This document shows, one piece after another, positions 34,574 to 49,300 of a stretch of DNA of 64,000 nucleotides. The translations under genes were made by a program, and so were the position numbers. Origin of the DNA: Phellopilus nigrolimitatus (Eukaryota; Basidiomycota; Agaricomycetes; Hymenochaetales; Hymenochaetaceae); contig JAJOHG010000007.1 of the NCBI GenBank assembly GCA_021029095.1, forward strand, positions 310,001 to 374,000. The letters run 5' to 3'. The stretch's first letter is position 1. Every line of letters starts with the position of its first letter. The notes under the pieces are model-generated. The model was not told the DNA's origin. It was given only the letters and a program-made list of their open reading frames with translations, and searched no databases.

Positions 34574-37267
34574 TCAGAAAAGCACAGCGGCGATCTTCTG
34601 AGGGATCGTCACCGGGGGCTCCTCCGGCAGTTCGGTTTCTTCCATCGTCGGGATACCCTGCGAAGAAAGAATAGAATTAGCACCCGAAATCAATACGGAA
34701 AAACAAATGAGAGAGAAAGACGCACAGTAACGAAGTCCATCTCCATCGGCTTCCACATCTTCGTCTTCTTGAAGATCTTCCAGAAGGCATAGAGCGCGAA
34801 GAAGATAGGTATGTTGATGTACGCAACGAGGAAGTCCGACGCGTCGAAGTCGAAGAACACCGCGAAGCCGTTGATGAGAATGAAGATCGTACACCAGAAC
34901 GCACCCCAGATCGACAGCCACGGCTGCAGCGAACTGTAGTACGCGCTCTTCGTGCGGTCGAAACCCTGCGCCTTTTTGCCGCGATCTGAAAGACAACCAT
35001 ATATAAATAATCAATAAAGAAGTAAAAAAAGGGCATGGCATATACGCACAGAAGAATAAAAAGGTTATATTGATACATAACCAGGTGAAGAAACCGGCAA
35101 CAGTCGTCAAATTGACGAACCAGCTAGAGGCACGGAAGTCAGAATATGGCAAACATAGAAAAAGCTCGGCAGTCCAGACAAACGCACTTGAAAACCTGTT
35201 CCGACGAAGATGCAACGTTCATGAACGCGAGGAACGCGAAAGCACCAGTCGTCAGGACAGCAACGATCGGGAGCCCGTTCTTCGTGCAGTACGAGAAGAT
35301 CCTCGGTGCCTGGCCCCGGATCGACAGACCGTAGAGAATACGCGATGAGCAGAAGAGGAACGAGTTGCCTGCGGAGAACGCGCTCGTGAAGATCGCCGCG
35401 TTGATGACCGAGGGAAGGACCTTGATGCCGGCGCGCGAGAACGCGATGACGAAGGGCGACTCCGCGGCGTTGCCCGTGGCCTGCAGAAGGTTGCTATCGT
35501 TGTAGGGCACAAGCATGCCCGCGATGAAGAGACCGCACAGCTGTTGAAAGTTGCAAGTTAAGTTCAAGTAGTCAAGTCGATGGGTATTAGACAACGCGGA
35601 TACGTACGTAGAAAACAAGAATACGGTAGAACACACGCTTGACGGCCTTAGAGATGTTGCGCCGTGGACTCTCAGTCTCTGAAGCGGCACTTGAGAGTAT
35701 ATTAATACTGCGCTCGACCGCCGATCGAAAGATTCTTACATCGCGACCAGCTCCATACCCTGGAACGAGAACGCCGCCTGAACGAGCACAGACAAGAGCG
35801 CGAGGAAACGGCCGAGGCCGATTTTCTCCGCCGCTACCAAAGGCGAACTGGCAATGGGACCCGGGTCCTTCCAGTAACGGAACCCAAGGCGATCGTGGGT
35901 CGGACCTCCTCCGAGATCGACGACGAGACCAGTGATGATCTAAACAGTGTATAAGTTCGGGTGGAAACCGAATTTGGGAATATCGAGAATACGAACAAGC
36001 CCAGTGATCAATAAGACTGAATGGAGCACATACAATTAGCTTCTAAAATTCAATATTTTAAAACAATGATATCGACTTACTCTTGATGATCGAGAACACG
36101 AACTCGGATTCACCAAACCACCGCACACCGAAAATATTTATCATGCAGACAAATACGCAGATAACAGCCGTGTATATCGGAGCATGCGCTTCCTGGGAAA
36201 ATAAAGCCGAATATTTATTTATTCCATCCAAATACTGTGAAGAGATGAAAATAGACATACATTATCGTCCCAGAAGGTAAGAATGATCTGGGCGGCGGTA
36301 ACTTCGACGGGAACGGTGATGGCATTCGACTACAAGAAGGTAAGCAAAAATGACCGAGCCAGGAAAGACAGGGAAGCTCACATAGAAGTAATTCTATCAC
36401 CGCCCAGGTTAAAAAACGATTAGCTTTGCGCCGGAAGCATATATTAGTACAAACACACCCAGCCAACCTATTGATGCACACTGATCAGTGCCTGATCGAA
36501 TAACACATGTGGTACTCACAGCGAATCCCAAAGCCGGATCAACCCAGCGCGCCGCAAAGTGAGGGAAAGTACCAGAAACCGGAGCATGAGCGGTCATCTC
36601 GCCGACAGAACATAATGACCTAAATTTGTTTTTCTCGTAAGAAAAGGCATCAAAAAAAAGGAGGAAACCGTACGAATATGCGACGGTGCCAACGAGCGAG
36701 TAAGCAATTAGTGCGCCAACCGGTCCGGCCCCCGAGAGTGCCTTGCCTAAACCGAGGAAGAGACCTGTGCCAAGCGTGCCGGCGATCTGTATACATCGTC
36801 CGGAGGGGAAGGTTTGAAAAAAATTGCGTCAGTAAATTTGCAGATCAGACAATGCACATGGTCGCGTGCGTTTTTTTCTAGCACGCCGCGGAACATGAGA
36901 TACTCACAGCAATCCTGTTTTTAAAAAAAACGAAGGCGGGAGGTCAGCATTGTGGCCTTTGGAAGAACAGAGATAATGACGAAAAGCGGGAAGAAAATAG
37001 GGGAGATAGGAGACGTACATCTGTACATGACGTTGCTTGAGCCGACGTTGTACACGGTCAAGATCGGCGGTTTCGAAATGATAGCGCTCGTCCGAGACGA
37101 CTGCACGGCCCGCCGTTGCATAAAAAAATTAGTGAACTAGCTCAAGAGTTGGCATGAAATGCGGACTCACCGGCGGCATGTGCGGTCACATCGTCGCCAA
37201 GTCCCTTCTCCAAGGAGTCCTTATCGCTGTTCACCCCGTCTTTTTCGTTGTACATCAACGTGGACAT
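34574..37267 (-). CDS. Amino acid permease (AAT/APC family, Gap1-like)
   Basis: Proton-coupled plasma-membrane amino acid importer with 12 predicted membrane helices and about 560 residues. The cytosolic N-terminus leads into RRLKQRHVQMIAIAGTLGTG, GLFLGLGKALSGAGPVGAL and YSLVGTVAYSSLCSVGEMTA, then VDPALGFAVGWNYFYSNAIT, AAQIILTFWDDN and NIFGVRWFGESEFVFSIIK. The later helices include FQGMELVAIAASETESPRR and SRILYGLSIRGQAPRIF. The C-terminus ends EPPVTIPQKIAAVLF. Reconstruction needs three micro-exons: 7 nt at 36908-36914 (completing QMIA), 9 nt at 36459-36467 (VGW) and 12 nt at 36382-36393 (NYFY), each with correct GT/AG borders. ATG 37267 opens MSTLMYNEKDGV. A TATAAAG box lies about 110 bp upstream. 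Substrate specificity cannot be read from sequence alone. Confidence 0.92.
36382..36393 (-). other. 12-nt micro-exon of the permease gene
   Basis: Codes for Asn-Tyr-Phe-Tyr. It is preceded by GATAG and followed by GTGAGC on the minus strand, and is in phase 0 on both sides. Including it gives VGWNYFYSNAIT, the expected permease sequence; omitting it removes a conserved block. Confidence 0.85.
36459..36467 (-). other. 9-nt micro-exon of the permease gene
   Basis: Codes for Val-Gly-Trp between introns of about 52 and 65 nt, with AG before and GT after. It joins LGFA to NYFY in frame. Confidence 0.82.
36908..36914 (-). other. 7-nt micro-exon of the permease gene
   Basis: The seven bases GATTGCT complete the Met codon of QM and add Ile-Ala before IAGTLGTG. 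Borders are AAACAG before and GTGAGT after. Without it the conserved RHxQMIAIAGTIGTG block cannot be built. Confidence 0.85.
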
Positions 37268-37377
37268 CGTACTGCTCTAGCTTGGAAGGGAGCTGAGAGT
37301 CAGGTCGTCCTGCGAGGGGGATGGAGAAAGGGGTCGGGTGGAAAGCTGGACAGCCGTAACCTGAGGAAGCGCGCACG

Positions 37378-37384
37378 CTTTATA
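37378..37384 (-). promoter_or_regulatory. TATA box of the permease gene
   Basis: TATAAAG on the minus strand, about 110 bp upstream of ATG 37267. Distance and sequence fit a fungal core promoter. Confidence 0.55.
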
Positions 37385-37408
37385 GTTTCATTTGAATTGG
37401 CTGAAACT

Positions 37409-37414
37409 GATAAG
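37409..37414 (+). promoter_or_regulatory. GATAAG motif upstream of the permease
   Basis: A GATAAG hexamer about 140 bp upstream of the permease ATG; a second copy in inverted orientation (CTTATC) lies at 37599-37604. GATA factors of the AreA/Nit2 type control fungal amino acid permeases through such sites. The assignment is inference, since the hexamer also occurs by chance. Confidence 0.35.
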
Positions 37415-40400
37415 AGGATTGGAAGCACCACTCGTCGCTATAATTCTCTCCAAACGTACCTGAGATCGAGATCGAAGAGCGCTGTTATCAAGAAGCCTTC
37501 CAAAACTGACAAGACACGCAGCATAATTTTGCGAAGATAACGACTACTTTGAAAGGACAGAAGACTGGAAGTGAGTCTGGCAGCCTGAGTGCTGAAGTCT
37601 TATCGTCGCTTATGGGCGTTACAGCATGAAGTTGATGGACACACTGAAGCATGTGTTCCTCAGGTTCGTCACGGTTCCGTCCAGCTCTCCTAAGATGTAT
37701 CATTTTCGTTGATGTTCCGATCACTCACTCAACTGCGGACCCTGATTGAAATGAAGGCTTTTCCGCGCTCATGTATAAAAACCAGCAGACAGCACACTAT
37801 TATAAGACGTAGATGCCCAGGACATTCCCAAAAATTCAGCAGTAAACCTGGCTACTCGAGACTGCCGGAACTGCAGACATGAATCGATCAAGCGAGGCTG
37901 TGTACATTCACATGCATGTAGCAAATGTCGCCGGTCGGCTATCGGCGTCCGCGGGTGCAAAACATACCCGAGTCATCGCAGTACGCCCGACGCCAACATC
38001 GCAGACTGTCCACAACCGGCACTCATCATACTAGGCCTGACATCGAACTGGGCAATGGCTCTCGATGTCAACATACTCCACCTGCGCTCCAGGCGGATGC
38101 ATCTTGATGCACCGCTCTCCGTTATCTATGGGCCAGACCATTTGTCGACGGCAATCTCGCCTTCCCAAGGCACAATTTATCGGCGGTTGAAAAATCCTGA
38201 GCTCGAAGACTTGATCGCTCGTGTTCCTGGGCTCTTTTTTTTTTTCTTCCTCGACAATATCAGGTTTTTTATTGGCTGACCTCAATGCTCACGTAATTAA
38301 TGACGTATTTTGAGGATCCCCAACCAGCCACAAAAAGCACGCGAGTCGGACCCACGGAAGACTGAAGTCATACAGACATGTTGTTAAGGCTTCCTCCCTT
38401 CTTATGACGTCCTTCCCTCTCCCTCTGAGTGGATTACACATCGAACCTTAGCAGCAACAGGCAAGTTAATAAGACCTGGTGAAACACAAATACTAGGGTC
38501 TCTTGTTTGTGCTCCTTTTTGCCCCATCGATTGCTGAAGATCGAACGTCAATCCAAGTGTTTCCTGCAGGGCCAAATCTGCGCAATTTTCGCTGACGGGA
38601 ACACTATCTAACTAAACACTGATGCTCGAGGCTATCGTTTGACCTCAAGGCCTCAATCCATAGTCACGCCCCAGCTCTTCTTACCAGGAAAAATGGAATG
38701 AACTCGACTTCGCACAGTTGCACATGCCAACGCGCCCGCCTCTCAGTGATATATGGTCACGCGCATCACATCGTCTCGAGCCGCACTTATCGTCGTGCAG
38801 ATTGGGTTTGCTTCACCTTTTACGGGGCGTTCAGACGTTGTTACATCAGGGACCCAAATGCCCCGTAAGGTCAGAGTGAGCAGGGGCTAGCACGGGGACA
38901 CGCCTAGATTGCCTGTGGCTGCGAGCTGATGCGATCCGCGCGCCACAGCTTCTCGGAAGTGCTTCTCATGCGTTTAGGGATCGAGGTGCGGTGCAGACAA
39001 GGCACTTTTGAAAACTCAGGCCGCACATGGATGCCGAAACTCTTTTTTCCCCTTCTTTTTGCGTCAGATGCGGCTTCATAGCTGCCATACATACACAGAC
39101 ACGGAAGGCGGTCAAGTGTACGCAGGGGCCAAGCTCGAATAATGTCTATCGATTTATCGACGAACCGACCGGACCTCGTTGGCGCCGCCACGCTCTTCGA
39201 CCTGCCCATTATCTACCCACTCTTGCCCTGGACCCCGCTTTTCCTTGTCGGATGAGGATCCAAGAGCCAAATTATCATATAATCACTCACCTCGTTTTTT
39301 TCGCATCGACCAGCTGATTGTCCTGCAGGCATAATCACATCTTGCGCCCCCGTGACTCCCCATGTCCTTTCTTCGCCTCATTCTCTCCCCCGTGCTGTTA
39401 AGCAGCATACCTTGCAAGGTCTAGTGGCGAAATCACGTTCTCCCTAGTCGGTCTCTTCCTTTCTCCAGCTACGAGACTTCGCGTCAAGATATGCTCGCAA
39501 AAAGGAGCGCTTTTTCATGTCCACTGAGGACAGTGAGGAGCTGGAGGCTTTGCTGGTAAACTGCGGTTCAATAAACTCCTTTGGACTGTGGATAGATTTC
39601 GGTGCACGACAGTGAGCTGGTTTTTTTTTCCCTCCCTTGTATATTTTAAGCCCCCTCCTTCCTTTTCTTTCGCAACTGCTGCCTATCTCACTTCATACCC
39701 TCCTTAACACTTTCCTTCCCCTTTTCCCGGAAGAAACTCTCAGTTTTTTCGCTTAATCTCAACCAGACGGTCGATTCCGCTACCCATTCAGCAAGAGCTC
39801 ACCTTCAGTACCGCTTGCACTGGCAACTGCGCTTGGCTTTTATTTCTAGCACGCTTGTGGCCCTCCATTATGCCGAGGACTGGAAAACTCATGCGCGACG
39901 GATCATGGTAGAATCATTTCTTACCTCCTCTCATTCCCGGCTCTCGCGGACCCTCCTTTATGTTTCTTGCCCCTTGCCGGCATTATGGAACCTGTGCTCC
40001 GAGTATTCTATCGTTACAGAGACCAGCTGATAAGCTCAGGTACTTACAGTTCACTTTCTGGAGACAAGGTCCGATATATTCGTGTTCGCGGGGAACCGTG
40101 AAGCTAAAATAACTCTAGAATTTGTACCTGTGCGGCCTTGGCAGATCCGGCCTTACGTGTGCTTTCTGCGCGCCCGCGGTCCCATTCTATCTCAGCGGTT
40201 CTCACGAATTATCGCCAATGTATTCCACCCCTTCTTCACTGGCGGCGATACTCATGTATGGGCTCGATGATTGGTGCCTCTGTCTGTCTTGCTAGGCTTT
40301 CGTAGGTTCATATGTTTGTTTTTGTATGTACACCGTCCCTCGCGTCCTTCAGATGGCTCCCTGCATTGTTTGGGCGGCTGTAATCATCTACCCATGTGAT

Positions 40401-40919
40401 ACATAGCCGCGCTCCTGAATGATTATGATGCAGTTTTTTCTTTACTTCCGTTCCGTTCTCCCCGCACACCGGTCTAGAAGTCACATATCGCTTGCTCCCA
40501 TGGGAAGGAAGGACAAAAAATGTGGCTATGACTCGAATTTTGGCCGTAAATAAATATGTGGGTTTGCGCCCTATCGGCGGCGCTGCGTCCTGAGAAGCGG
40601 TATAGACACATCAACAAAGCAGTCTCTCGGTCTCTCGCTATCTCGCTAGATTAAACTTCATACGATCGTTTAAATGGAGTATGCCGGTAAACTTTGAAAT
40701 GGGTTGAAGCTTGTATGTATACTTTGCGTAAGGAATGTGGATTTCCAAAGTTTCCGGTAATAGCCGGATGTCGATCTCTGAGTACTGAAGGGTTGCACGT
40801 GGAATGATGTGCCGTTTAGCTCGTCGTCTTCGTCCTGTAGCCCTCGTCGCGTGCAGGCGCAAGTCTATATTCCAGCGGGCATGAACAGCGTGCTCTAACG
40901 GTTTCATTCTCTTGAAAAA

Positions 40920-44385
<3,466 letters not shown>

Positions 44386-44525
44386 CGCTTAAATAGTAGT
44401 TGCACAGATGGGCATTAGAATGTATGTATTATTTAATTTGCAGAATACCCAAGGGCTTGTTGGATCACGGAAAATATGCTGGACCAACTGCAGAGCAAAG
44501 CCATCGCCTCCAGGTCTCCCTCCAT

Positions 44526-45385
44526 CTACTTTCGCACCTCGTCTAGTTGCTTCGCAAAGTCGCGAGTGACTCTTTCGCGCTCCTCCCTCCGCTCCCACAA
44601 CCTCCGAATGATCTTCTTCCGCGTGTCCCAGTGCCCAGCGAGCACAGGTACCGAGGTTTCCTTCAACCCCTTCTCGAATTTGACGGAGACCGCCTTCTGT
44701 AGGTCCTTCCAGTCCTTCAGCCTAAAAGCATCCTCGAGATTCGCCTCCCTGAGCCAGCGGTCCCGCCCGTTCATATCCTCGACCATCTGCGGGTAATAGA
44801 ACGGCTTTTCGAGGCCGACGACCGCACGCTTGTACGCGTGCCTCTGGCTCTTGTCCTCCAGGCGGCCAGTCCGAATATTCTTCTGGTGCTTCATCGACAC
44901 GAGGTAGTTGTCCGTGCGGATGTACGTGCACGCGACGCCAGTACACGGCGTGCAGGTACGAGCGCACGTCCGTCTTGGTGAGGTTCTGCGGGATGCGGAA
45001 CGTCGCCTCGTACGGGTTGTACGCCGTGCCCGGCGGGGTGTGGTTCCGCACGAGCGTGAAGAGGAGGTTCGGAAGATAGATGCGCTGCCCGACGATCTGC
45101 TCGCCGACGGACCCGTCCGCGCGGCGCACGACGCGCACGCCGCGCAGCCGACCGCGTGCAGTTCCGGTCCTCGACGGGCGGGCGCACGAGCCGCCGCTTT
45201 TCTGCGAGTGTGAGGTGGCGGGCTGGCTTGGCCGTCCGGCCGAACTCCTCGGTCGTCTGCGTGCGCCGGTCCTTGATTTTAAGAGGCGCGGAGGCGGCCT
45301 GGGCTTTGGCGTCGGGGCGTGAGATGGTTGCGTACGACCGGTGTGCTCGCCGAAGACACAACGAGGCAAGCGAAGAGGAGGCCAT
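44526..45385 (-). CDS. MRP20: Mitochondrial ribosomal protein uL23m (Mrp20)
   Basis: Protein of the mitoribosome large subunit at the exit tunnel. About 285 residues in a single exon, starting MASSSLASLCLRRAHRSYAT, a typical mitochondrial presequence. The uL23 domain reads GQRIYLPNLLFTLVRNHTPP, NPYEATFRIPQNLTKTDVRS and YLHAVYGVACTYIRTDNYLV. The fungal C-terminal extension has VGLEKPFYYPQMVEDM and ends QLDEVRK. Frame changes near 45166 and at 44940 (one extra base before GGCGTCGC) each restore conserved sequence and look like indel errors. The start lies 113 bp from the divergent flavin-reductase-like gene, which also has a presequence. Confidence 0.88.
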
Positions 45386-45498
45386 GGTCGTCGGCGCCGT
45401 CGTCGTTTTTCGACGTTGCGCAAAAGAGGTGAGCACCGTTTGTGCCTTCAAAACGGGACAGCGCAAATCCCAGTACTTTTATTTCTCACGACATCTCT
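45386..45498. promoter_or_regulatory. Compact bidirectional promoter, uL23m / flavin-reductase-like
   Basis: Only 113 bp separate the two divergent start codons. Both products begin with mitochondrial-type presequences, so coordinated expression is plausible. No named motif is identified. Confidence 0.5.
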
Positions 45499-46393
45499 AT
45501 GCTTGCTCTCCTCCATCCCGGTCGTCGTGCAGCATGGCCGGGTCGTTTATTCACTAATTTCCTGCATTGTCGACGATGCCTCTCGACGTCGGGCGACGCA
45601 ACGAAGGACGCACTGCGCAATCTTCTGCGCGAGACGGCGCAGCCTGTCGCCGTTGTCACCTCATTCTACCCCTTCGATGGCTCCCTCGATGACAGCCAGC
45701 ACTCTAAATTCCACGGCGCAACACTCTCGTCATTCACATCCATCGCGCTCGACCCGCATCCGCTCGTCGCGTTTTCGCTGCGCATCCCCTCGCGCATGGC
45801 GACCTCCCTCAAAGCGCGCATGCAGCAGCAGCTGCCGGGGTCGGCTAGTTCCCCGAGCCTCGTCATTAACCTCCTCTCGAAGCACGCAACCAGACACCGC
45901 ACAGCGTTTCGCGCGTGCGGACCTCTTCCCGGAGCCTTTTAGGATAACGCCGCATACGCTTACAGAGGAGGGACTGCCTGTACTCACAGGCGCACTTGGG
46001 GCCCTATCCTGCAGCCTCGTTTCGTGTACGCCGCTGCACGACCTCTGCGATTCTGGCTTCAACCCAGCAGAAATCGAAGCTATAAAATCCGACGGGGAAC
46101 TTATATCTGAGCTATTCATCTCACGCGTGATTCGTGTTGAGTCCGCTGGGACACTGGCCTCTAGCAAGGATGTTCTACCTCTGCTCTATCATCATAGACG
46201 ATACGCGACCGCTCGTCCGCTCGACACTATACCGAAACAAAGTGTAAATACTCCATCACAAATTACACGTCTGAGTTTCGTAAATAGGCTGACGAAAACA
46301 TTGTTAGAATTACAGAAATATGCTAATAAATACAACAATGTGCAACGATGGTTACGGGACAAGAGCCCTCTACAGTTTCATAAACGAAAATAG
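45499..46393 (+). CDS. Flavin reductase-like FMN-binding protein, probably mitochondrial
   Basis: Member of the flavin-reductase-like split-barrel family (DIM6/NtaB type), which binds FMN and uses NAD(P)H; the physiological substrate is unknown. It starts MLALLHPGRRAAW and continues RLFTNFLHCRRCLSTSG, a mitochondrial presequence. The domain shows LLRETAQPVAVVTSF, HGATLSSFTSIALDPHPLVA, FSLRIPSRMATSLK and LVINLLSKHQPDTAQRFARAD, then GALGALSCSLVSCTPLHD and ELFISRVIRVE. One extra base near 45884 shifts the frame before QPDTAQRF and is probably a sequencing indel. About 300 residues if the frame runs to 46393. The last 50 residues (after PLLYHHRRYAT) look unlike the family and overlap POL1 by 24 nt, so the true stop may be earlier, masked by another indel. 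Confidence 0.82.
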
Positions 46394-49300
46394 ACCGCCC
46401 AGCTCGACCCATCTCCTCCCGCACTGGGATAAATACTTCTCAACAACATCGCCCATGGCTTCTAGATATTTTTTGTTATTCAGAGTCACTGCCGTGACAG
46501 TCTCTAAGGAAAGGAGATTCAAAGGTGAGCAAAACAGACAATTTATGAGATTACATTGATACGAACCTTGCTGAGAACTGCCCTTTGAAGCTTGGTTGAT
46601 CTTTGCGGTATCAAAGAGAGATGCGTAGTACATAAGCTGCGTGTACAGTTGGCTGTCCGAATACTACAATTATTGGTTATTAGTTGCCGACATTACTTGC
46701 GCATATTCACCACCGACGCACCTCAAACGTAACGGCACCTTTGCAGCCCGGCTTCAGACAGCGCCGGCCGTACACACCCATCATGCGTGTGCGATTCCGG
46801 CACGTAGGGATCATCGCAGACCGTCCAGCCTTCATAGTACTTGTTGATATGTGCTCTGATCTGGTTCTCCAGCTGGATCTGCATGCTGGGGGAGCCCAGC
46901 GGAGCCTGGCACCCAGCGCAAGCTGGCCCAGAAGGGTGAAGAATAGATGTCTGGTATTCAGAAGAACAAAAGTCAACGGGTGCTTCAGAAAAAGTGCTAG
47001 GGACGCGTACATCTCGCTGCGCGACGGGCGTGAAAAGCATCTGCCCTTCACATTTCCGGCACCGAATTGTCAATTGGTCGCAGTCCTTGAAGCGTACGCT
47101 GTCGGGCATCTGCGACTCTAGCGTGCCAAATGGTCGCTCATCTGCATCCCCGCTAACGTATGAGCGGAAGCGGCCGGGGTCGAGCCCAAGGCACTCGGCA
47201 AGGCGCGCTCTGTCGGTTCCTCGATGGGCTCGCATAGGACGCTCAATCGGCGGCAGAACCTGCTGCGAGAGGTAGTGCTCAAAGTCTGGAAGTTAGAATA
47301 TTGGTTATTCATGTCATAGCAAACTAAACGATACGCGGGCTTCCTACCGATCTGAAGCGTGCCATTCGCCCTCCTCAGCTCATCGGGATGGTGCGCCTTG
47401 TCCGCTTGAGTAGACTTCGTTGAGTCCCCGTTCGTGCTCAAACAGAAGATGTACGGGATGACGTCGCCTGCTCTGGCCGACTGTCCTTTCGACTTCATGC
47501 GCAGCGCAACAGTGACGTGCGGCTGGCTTTTTGCATCTGGATAGTCTTCAGGATTTTTACCCAAGCGCTATAGGTTCACGTCGTGAGCTAGTCGATTGTT
47601 CATCAAGTCGTTATGAGTTGTACCTTGAAGACGATAAACTCCTCCAGGCCGGTCTTTCCGCCTCGTACGTTCTCTCCAATCGTCGAAAGATACTCATGAA
47701 TGTTTTCAACGACCGTTTCGGTGGCCTCCCCAGATAAAATCTGGTTCAACACATACCTGACGGGCTCATTAGCATTATTGCGTTGGGGAGCGCAGACACG
47801 AGCTTACTGTGAGACGTTTTTGGACAGCGCACAATACTCGCGACGCTTCATGTCCAAACCCTTCACCTCTACCGACGTTCGGGTCGAGTCCTCCATTTTG
47901 ATGGCCGCATACTTCTTCTTCTGCAGAAGTAGAAGACGCTGGAACACACCGTCGAGATCAATCTCAAGGAGCCTGTACTGGTCGTTGACTTGCTTTTTGA
48001 ACTCAGCCGAGATCTTCAGTGCCTCAGCGAAGTCGGTGACGTTTGAGTTGACGAACACAGAATCTGTATCACCATAAACGACCTAATCGATTGTCAGCAG
48101 TCGTCGCCTGAGCTGATTAGGAAGAAGCGGGCTTACATCGAGTTGCAAGCTCTCGGCAAGCTCGCGAGTGCGTGTCAAAATCTCTCGTCCTTTGAATGTC
48201 GTAAGAGCAGCAAGTGGACGCGCGTAGAACCTTGAATATTCGAAGCCAAGACAGCCATACATACTATTAGCAGTAAGCTTGAGAGCCTGCTGTTTGATGT
48301 TGTACTACGCAAAAATAGAGTCAGATATATATGAGCTTGGTCACCATCAACCAAATACCTGAAGCATCTTGGCTGGAGATACTGAACGATCTTTCATGAG
48401 GCTTTTGACCTGTCTTCGTCGATCGACAAGAGTTGCGATGAGTCGAGGAAGGACTCCTTTAGACACGTCTGGCGAAGGCGGTTCGGGTATTTTCTCTTCT
48501 CCGTCCTTAATAAAACTATCAGCAACACGCTATCATCCAAACCACAAAACTCACTTCATTTTCCACCCTCTCCACGGTTGTGAAGTCGATATTGTACTCC
48601 TGGATAATACTCGGGTATAGCGAGTTGAAGTCCATGACAAGTATGTATTTGTCCCACAAGCCGCGCTTCGGCTCAAAGACCAAACCCCCCTTATATTTGT
48701 CCTTCTTGTTTTTGTTGGTCGATCCAGCTGCTGCGTCGCCCTCCTCCGCTTCGACCTTGACTGCGGCAGCAGACTTTTTCCCCCAGGTCTTGTCGGGACA
48801 AATATACTTGAGCTTATGGAACTCATGAAGCAGAATGTACTCGTTACGCTCGGCGCGACCTCCATTCAAGGTCTTGTTCCTATTTTGAATGTCAGGAATA
48901 GGTCCGCTTAAAGGTATACAGAGACGTACCAAGAATTACCGGCTAGGTTCGTGAGCTGCCTCGTAAGCGGGAGAATCTGCACTTTCGCTGCGATCGCCAT
49001 TTGATAATGGGCGTCAAGCTCACAGTGACGAACAAAAGTCATAAGCCTGTCTGGCGAAGTGAGACTGCTATCGAAGTAGTTTGCGACCTCATCAGGATCG
49101 ATATCCTGACGTTCACACTTTAAGTGAGTAGTACACATTTCCGCCATTGACCATGACGTCGATGAGATCATGCTCTGGTGGGAAAGAATTTAGCTGATTA
49201 GGAAGACCGTTATAAAAATGATCTTAATCGCTGCACCTTCGCGCCGTCGCTGGCAAGATCACAGAGTAGTCTGCCGTATAAAAACTTGATGTTTGTTCCC

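Larger units (their letters stand above)
37268..40919. other. 3.6 kb gene-poor region with the permease promoter
   Basis: No protein gene can be supported. Near the permease it holds a TATA box and GATAAG motifs. At about 39637-39720 there is a fungal-looking core promoter (GTATATTTTAAGCC followed by a long C/T tract). Downstream of it are only short ORFs (39815-40030, 40082-40270) of no recognisable family, so a non-coding transcript or a long 5' leader is possible. Confidence 0.45.

Noticed and set aside
39815..40270. Possible small protein genes after the 39.6 kb promoter-like block
   Set aside because: Composition and length are as expected by chance; no motif, splice pattern or homology is apparent.
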